Assembly: GCA_910591455.2 (NCBI GenBank)
Contig: OU342816.1
Coordinates: forward strand, 12,466,638 to 12,530,637
Direction: 5' to 3'
DNA length: 64,000 bases
DNA from: Pholis gunnellus
Lineage: Eukaryota > Chordata > Actinopteri > Perciformes > Pholidae
Under the pieces are notes generated by a model. It had not been told where the DNA came from. It saw only the letters and a program-made list of their open reading frames with translations, and did no database searches. Positions 57,803 through 64,000 of this stretch are shown here, one piece after another (the first letter of the stretch is position 1; every line of letters starts with the position of its first letter). The position numbers and the translations under genes are program-made.

Positions 57803-59833
57803 GCAGACACACCACAGATCAGTGTTCATAAGCACATGGAATCCCCCCTGAACACTGTAGTTTGAACGGCTCTTGGGAGGTGGGTTTTGTGTGTATGCAA
57901 AACGACCACCTAGGATCATCTCTGATTTGGGTTTTTCAGCTCGGCAAACCAGACACGACAATACTGGGAAAATCTTGCTCATTTGAACTGATTATAAAGG
58001 AGTTTTGAGTTGTTAATCTAAGTTAGTAAGTGGTCATTTACGTCATTTGATGGCTCGAATAACTTGAATTCGTCCACAGCATTTCTTGCACTTCCATCAA
58101 TGCCGAGGCCCGACTCTCATACTGCAGCGTCAGAGTTGATTAGCTGGTTGTTTTATTGGCAGCATTGACCTTTGTGTGTATGCACGACAGGTATGTAGCT
58201 TCAACTTGATGACAGGGTCATGGAAAGGCATGCATGTCATGGGAGAGAGAAGACTCCATCTACTCTGTCATTAGAGTCCACCATAAAACATAAACATATC
58301 ATTACCTTGCAGGGGCTGGTTTCTGTACTCTAGATGAGTTTTCAGATAGCTCATGATGGCAGCAGGGTTCTGTTCTGTACGTTTTTAACTGTACTTCTAC
58401 AGTAAATAGGGAAACTTGGGGAAAAAAGTACACGAGGAGTATGTAGAAGCCCATCATAGACTGAAATTAAGAATGCAGTTTATTGGTTTCTGGCCATTAA
58501 AAGATGAATCCCAGTCAAAACAAATGGCCTGTAGATTATGAGTGCTGCAGAAGCCTCAGATTGAGGCCCAAAGACTATTGATTAAGTGGTATTCGCAAGT
58601 ATTTTATTGGTTGATATAGCTTTACAGCAATCTGCAAAACATTACAGCTTCTTGCACAGAATAATACCCTGTGAAGGTTTCAGTCTCATTCATAGTGCTT
58701 GTATAGTTAAGTGACAGTTTAATCTTGCCCAAATCCTTACATTTTAGGCGATTATTTGTCAAGAAATGGGTAAAGCACATGTTTCTGTCCCAAGTACAAT
58801 GAGGGTAAAAGGTAGAAAAGTCAAGGCATTATACATCCATCACATGACTAATCCTCCCAGATCTCTGTAGCTCCATATGGAATTCCTGACATATTTCCAT
58901 GTGTGTGCTGCAACGTGCACCGCCAACCTCAAGGTAGTTGATTAGGGGCCAGACTCCTTCGACAGGTGGTTAACTGTTCTGACCCACTAAACCAAGCTGC
59001 AGTAAACCGTGTGAGCTGTGAAACATAAAACTAAGCAAAATATCGAATTTTGACCCAATTTTTCTTTCTGTTTTAGCCAAAAAATTGAAAAATGATTTAG
59101 CTCTTAACTACTAAAGTAGTAAAGTAAAAAGAAGGTATCAGTGAAAAATATCCCAAATGAAGGAAAAACAATGATATTATGATGGACACTACTTCATAAA
59201 ACATGAGGTAAAATACAGGAGTCATAATTAAGAAAAATAAAGGATTTCTCCCATGGTGCAGGTAACAGCACCTCCACTTTGCTGGATCGGCTTAAACTGT
59301 TTTCTACTGGGAAAAAGTATACGATATGTCTTTGCAATTTATAACGGGTGGAGCATAATCTTTCACGAAAGGAATTTGACCTAGAAATGCCAGGCAAAGA
59401 TGTTTCTGTGGTGACTAACTGTTTTCTGGGATCTTTATGGTGTTTGAGCAGAAAGCTGCTATTTTTGCAGGGTAGCTGATGGAGAATTCGCATACAGCGA
59501 AGATGAGGTTTGAAGGTGTTTATTCTTTCATATGTAGCTGTGGCTAGCGTTAACATAGTCGACATGCCAAGTTGACAATCTAATACAAACGTGTGTTTGT
59601 GTAAAGTTGTCATGCCGTTGCAAAGCAGCTATGCAATAGTACATTTGTGGAGACTGCACAAAGCCACGTGATATGTTATGAGTATCGGTCAGTCACTGGT
59701 TTGTTTTGTAAATGCTGTTTGAACACACATTTTGTCTAACCTTTACACATCTGAGCAGTCATTTGCCACGACAGGAGTGTGAAGATTTGATGTTGATAAC
59801 AAATTTGTTCTGTGTTTGTGTTTCCTCCCCCAG
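57436..59833 (+). other. shroom1: Probable shroom1 intron before the main coding exon
   Basis: 2.4 kb with a CA microsatellite at about 57764-57800 and no other recognised element. Acceptor TCCTCCCCCAG ends at 59833. Confidence 0.6.
57764..57800. repeat. (CA)n microsatellite
   Basis: About 37 bases of CA repeats. Confidence 0.95.
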
Positions 59834-60042
59834 GAGCTACTGAGCAGTCCGTTTCAAGAGACTTCCAGAGGCAGGAAAATGACCTAAATAGCCACAAGGG
59901 TGACGGACAACCTGATGCAAATGTGTTGGTGGTAATTTCCCCAGTTTCAGCCACAAGGAAGACACATGCATCGGCGCACATACACGTACGTCGCATGTAC
60001 AAACCCTGCCCTTCCCTTCCTGCCAATCCGCCCCAGTCCTCC
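59834..60042 (+). other. shroom1: 5' UTR part of the shroom1 main exon
   Basis: From the acceptor to the chosen start. The Shroom1 frame is open through this stretch and has an in-frame ATG at 59995 (MYKPCPSLP...), but the sequence looks non-conserved. A minimal upstream frame ATG-ACC-TAA sits at 59878. Confidence 0.5.
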
Positions 60043-62756
60043 ATGGATTCCTACAACTTACACTTTGAGAGAATGAGCAACGTGGACCTGCATCCTCTGA
60101 GCCTGCCTGTCAGCCGGCTCTCCCCAGCCAAGTCCAACAGCAGCATTGTCGACCAACTCGCCCACCACCAACACGGCAAAGGAGACTCCGCATACAGCTC
60201 CTTCTCTGGCGGGTCAACTGCCCCGGACTACCCCTCTCCCTTTCTCCCAGACGACCTCCAGTCCAGCTCCTTCAGCCACTATGCTGACCTTAAGTACGTA
60301 AAATCCATTTACCATCCGACCCAGGTCCTGCAGTCTGACTCAAAGACCATGGACCAGCTCTATCGCTCTGTGGAAGCGATCTCACAGCAGTATCGCAACA
60401 ATACCAGCACCAATGTAAACTACCACAACCAAAACGGCTATGATGGTCTCTATACCAACAACAAAGCTCTCTCTAAAAAAGAGGGGCCTTTGGGGGCTCC
60501 GTCCCAAGGTGCTTACCCTCCTGTCCGTCCTCCTCCAGTCCCGGCACGCCTGGATAGTTTTATAGCCACAAAAAACTTGGAAAACAGCAGGGTCCACCAT
60601 CAAGGTACTGGGGTTCAACCCCAGCAGCCACAGCCTCAAAAACAGCCCAAACCCCACAACCGACTCCATCCACAGCCACATGGTCTGAATTCCCCAAAAC
60701 CTGAGACGGCTAACCCAGACACTGGGAAATCAAGCTTCAATTCTGACCCAGTTTACTCAGTTTGGAGAGGCCCTCAACAGCAACAGCCGCAGGCCCAGCA
60801 GCCACCAAACTACCGCCCCCAACTCCAGACTCACGATCAGACCAGGGCGCCGTTGAACCCAGAATACATTTTCATCACGGATAGCAAAGCGGCCTCTGAG
60901 CAACAGAAGTCAACGAACATCCTCGGCCGATCACCTCCCCGAGGCACGAGTCAGCCGGAGCACCTGAAAGTCAGACAGCCCTCAAGCAGCGGTGGGTGTA
61001 ATGGAGACCATCCCAACAAGTCCAGTGGTAGCAGTAGCCATTTTGAGAGTCAGCGCAAAAGGGCGGACTCAGCTCATGTTTGGCTTGGTTCAGAGCCAAC
61101 TCGAGCTGCCAGCCCCTGGAATGCTGGTCAGAGTTTAATCAACAGCAGCATCCAGCACAAGGGTCAGTTCTACTTTGTCACAGGAGTGTGTAAGTCTGAA
61201 TCCGGATCGAGGACGCACTCTGCATCTGTGTGTGGGTCTGAGGCTGGGAGCGAGAGCCCCACCGTGTTGGAGACACACCGGCTAAGAGAAAAAGAAAGAA
61301 GCCACAGCACAATGGATAATTTGTTTCGACCGCTCCAAGAGAGCTCTCGCTCGTCCAGCGGTGTAATTCCAGATGAGAGAGAGTCTTTCACTTCCCGAAG
61401 CGTGGACCTTTCCTCCAGAAGCCCGGATCATGAGAACCACAGACTGTCCTACATCTCGACCCAGTCCTCTCGAAGCTTCGAGGCCTTAGAGGAAATCGAC
61501 ACGATTCAGAGTCGAGATATCGGGCGCCACACCGCCAACAACCCTATATTCTACTGTGGACCTGACAGAAACTGTCCACCGCATTCAACCAAACATACGA
61601 AGGAGGTCACCCCGCTGATAATCAACGAACAGCCCAACTACCACAAGAGAGAGGAGCAGGCAAAGAGAGGGAAACGGCAGCCATTGATGGATGTAGCCAG
61701 CGAGAGGATAAACAAAGAAACAACCCCGCTTCTGTACCACCTCACTGGAGCCAGCAGGGCAGCGTTGCAGCCTAAAAAGGACGCTGATATCAGCATAAAA
61801 AGCAACGAGGCAATCCCAAACAGAATAGGTCATGAAGACGTGGCTGTTGAAGATAAGGAGAGAGCTCCGAAAAGTGACACAAGCAGCAAAGATAGAGGGG
61901 AAGTTATCTCCGTTGCCTGCAACACTCTGGATGACTCGTTTAAAAAGTACTACAAAGAGAAGCTGAAGGACGCCCAGTCGAAGGTCCTAAGGGAGACGTC
62001 ATTTAAAAGGAGGGACCTGCAGCTGTCATGGCCACACCGAATCAGGCCAAAACCTGAGCTGAGGCCCACCGTGATTCACGCTTTCTCCCCATCACAGGAC
62101 TCTGAGACTTCCACAGACACACTCACTCCCTCTGTGACCTCTGAGGAGACAGAGAGGGGGAGCATAAAAGAAGAAGCCAGGGAGAGCCAGGAGGAGAGGG
62201 ACAAAGAGACTGAAAAGGAAAACGGGAGACCGGCGAATGTGGCCCAGCCCCAGGTAGCGCGCATCGGAGGGAGGAAGCGACTGACTCAAGAGCAGAAGAA
62301 GATGTGCTTCTCTGAACCGGAGAAGCTCAACCAGCTCGGCGGCGGCGGCGGCGCCCCCATCCACTCTGCATGCCGCTCCTTTGGCAACGAAAGCGAGGGA
62401 GAGGAGCGCTGGCAGGAAGGAGAGCAGGGACTGGTCGCAGCACGGAGGAGGATGTTTGAGACAAGAGGCAGAGCCCTTTCGGCCTCTAGCGCTTCAAAGA
62501 CAAACCTAAAACATCTGCAACAGAAGGCCCTGGTGGCGTACATGGAGCGTAAGACGGGCCAGAAAGTGGCTGAGCCACAGCAACCGGTGCCGCAGACGCC
62601 ATCTCCATCCAGACAGCGGCATTCTCTTGGGGAGAAACCCTTCGATTGGGTTCCCAGGCCTCTATCAGGAAATCACGAAGGCAAAAACACCAAGAAGAAA
62701 CTCCCCAGACCCCATTCTGCGGGCCGCATCCTCGACTCCACCACCAGCTCCATCAG
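60043..62756 (+). CDS. shroom1: shroom1 coding exon 1 (main exon, 2.7 kb)
   Basis: Starts MDSYNLHFERMSNVDLHPLS and ends within an Arg codon (SSI|R); donor GTACGA at 62757. It includes the SAYSSFS motif, Gln/Pro-rich repeats (about 205-265), the ASD1-like region and the CFSEPEKL motif. The open frame continues into the intron to 62844, which is read-through only. Confidence 0.88.
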
Positions 62757-64000
62757 GTACGAAAGAGAAGCAGAGCCAGAGAGCAAGCAAACGCGTGTGA
62801 TGCTTTTTGTTGTATGGATCAAATCATCTAAAATTGTGTTTTAAAATTCTCACGAAAACAGGTATGCCCAGTTCTTCTCCGCTCAGTCTTGTTCAGGCCA
62901 GTACGCTGGCCAGTTGAATAAACCCAGATGGAGGGAGAGCCAAGGTCCAGCTCAGGGGAAGTCTGCCTCAGTGGAGAGTCTCTTGGACCAGCCAGAACCA
63001 CCTAGTTTCTTCAGGATCAGATCCACATCCACACCACATGCATTTCAGGTAAGTCTGTTCAGATTGAGACGATTAAAAATATAAGACATGTTACTTTAAA
63101 GTCAGTGTCTGATAAGCTCTCCATCACAAATATATAAAATGAAGTAACCATTTGAACAATCTTTTCTATTGAATTCAGAGGAATTTAAGTGTCTACAGAT
63201 TCAAGTGTGATTCATGCGTTGCCTCTTGTCTTTTCTTCTGTGTCTGTAGGCACTCGACTATGAGGAGGATCCATTACCAGCTGATGCTATGGAAACCTGG
63301 AGGTATGTACCAGCACTGCAGACAAAGTGAGACATTTTCAGTGGTTTTAGGTCAGGAGAGTATTAGGTCAGTGAGTGTGCGTTGTTGCACAGACTATAAA
63401 TCTCCACTTGATTCATTGTGGCACTGAAAAGTCAACACCCACCTGCTCCAGCAAACCAGCATTCCTTTTAAAAGATTAATGCATCGGCTGTAAAAGAAGA
63501 ATCATCGACTCGGCCATTTTCAAGGAGTTGACCTTTTTCTCAGAACTACATTATGATTTGTAGGAATATCAAATTCTTATTTTCCGAGCGTGTGTATGAT
63601 TAATTTGTATTTGCCTTTAAAGAAGTTGCATATGAAAATCGTGAAAAGTGTTGCTTTTAGCAGTTTTTGTCATTGTTTGTATAAATTGATGTCTTTTTGT
63701 TTCACATTTAAACACTGATTGTCGATGTTAGTCCCCAGACGAATGCCACTGAGGACTCCTTAGTAAAGCCAGCTGCTGAGGTCCAGCAGTGTGTCCGCGT
63801 GGTCGCACAGAGGGGGAAGTCCATGGAAGAGCTTGGGGCATCAAAGTTAACGAGACCATCAGCCCTGAGTAAAAGTTCTGAGCAGCTGGACCAACTGTGG
63901 AGGGATCCGACTCGACCAGCAGGACCGGACGGAGACAAGAGAGGTGTTTCGTTCTTTGCGGAAGTCAGAGATGCCCAGGGGCCGGACCGAGGGAGGAAGA
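60043..64000 (+). CDS. shroom1: shroom1, Shroom family member 1 (5' part, partial)
   Basis: Four exons in frame (60043-62756, 62862-63048, 63250-63302, 63732-64000) encode at least 1074 residues; the gene leaves the window on the right. Shroom proteins bind actin and, through the C-terminal ASD2, Rho kinase, driving apical constriction. Visible: GDSAYSSFSGG (47-57), matching ADSAYSSFS at the human SHROOM1 N-terminus; an ASD1-like block at about 627-690 with YKEKLKDAQSKVLRETSFKR; and KMCFSEPEKLNQL (753-765), matching QRKWCFSEPGKL of human. There is no N-terminal PDZ, as expected for SHROOM1 and unlike SHROOM2-4. The first 900 residues are low-complexity, rich in Ser, Pro, Gln and Asn. ASD2 must lie beyond the window. 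Start 60043 was chosen for its good context (TCCATGG) and conserved reading; 59995 would add 16 residues. The neighbour order (aff4 upstream, same strand) agrees with human. Confidence 0.88.
62862..63048 (+). CDS. shroom1: shroom1 coding exon 2
   Basis: Completes Arg, then YAQFFSAQSCSGQYAGQL ... SVESLLDQPEPPSFFRIR ... HAFQ. Acceptor AAAACAG, donor GTAAGT. Confidence 0.85.
63250..63302 (+). CDS. shroom1: shroom1 coding exon 3
   Basis: 53 bases, ALDYEEDPLPADAMETW plus two bases. Acceptor CTGTAG, donor GTATGT. Confidence 0.8.
63303..63731 (+). other. shroom1: shroom1 intron 3
   Basis: A 429-base intron with nothing further recognised. Confidence 0.75.
63732..64000 (+). CDS. shroom1: shroom1 coding exon 4 (cut by window edge)
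   Basis: Starts by completing Ser, then PQTNATEDSLVKPAAEVQQC ... AQRGKSMEELGASKL ... SSEQLDQLW and on to the window end. Acceptor GATGTTAG at 63731. The frame is open to base 64000. Confidence 0.85.

Noticed and set aside
59812..59833. ATG at 59812 as the start of shroom1
   Set aside because: It lies in the polypyrimidine tract and acceptor (TCCTCCCCCAG) of the preceding intron, so it is not in the mRNA.
62757..62844. Extension of the shroom1 frame into the following intron
   Set aside because: A consensus donor at 62757 and in-phase acceptor at 62861 give a continuing protein; the extension is read-through.

Overview
The window is eukaryotic, and specifically vertebrate, nuclear DNA. It has short exons with GT-AG splice sites, long AT-rich introns, many (TG)n/(AT)n microsatellites and small terminal-inverted-repeat elements of the kind common in teleosts. 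The four recognisable genes have vertebrate orthologues. A ray-finned fish, probably a percomorph, fits best. No bacterial, plasmid, phage or viral genes, CRISPR arrays, rRNA or convincing tRNA genes were seen.

Layout. (1) 1-3600, minus strand: the 5' end of hspa4 (Hsp110-type chaperone), five exons covering the first 171 residues and running off the left edge. Its upstream side carries a perfect three-unit heat shock element. (2) 3601-5319: intergenic, holding a large (about 746 bp) AT-rich palindromic repeat and then an ETS-type site just before zcchc10. (3) 5320-10406, plus: complete zcchc10 (CCHC zinc knuckle, Ser-rich, poly-Lys tail; four coding exons, 161 aa), with UTR and poly(A) signals to about 11.0 kb. 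(4) About 11.0-24.5 kb: no coding sequence recognised. It probably contains the untranslated first exon(s) and first intron of aff4, with a GC-rich promoter-like block near 19.7-19.9 kb. (5) 24532-37479, plus: complete aff4 coding region (20 coding exons, 1157 aa), scaffold of the super elongation complex, followed by a long 3' UTR to about 41.3 kb. (6) 41.3-43.3 kb: intergenic. (7) 43.3-64.0 kb, plus: shroom1. Two promoter-like blocks and candidate leader exons (about 43.3-43.63 kb and 57.1-57.44 kb) precede a 2.7 kb coding exon and three further exons; the gene runs off the right edge.

The order hspa4-zcchc10-aff4-shroom1 matches human 5q31.1, with hspa4 opposite to the other three. I did not see leap2, uqcrq or gdf9, which lie between AFF4 and SHROOM1 in human. 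The genes are not an operon and do not form one pathway: hspa4 acts in protein folding, aff4 in transcription elongation, shroom1 in actin organisation, and zcchc10 is a poorly characterised nuclear zinc-knuckle protein. No undescribed multi-gene system was found; the findings are mainly regulatory, splicing and repeat-structure observations. All exon boundaries come from splice consensus, reading frame and remembered orthologue sequence, not from transcript evidence.
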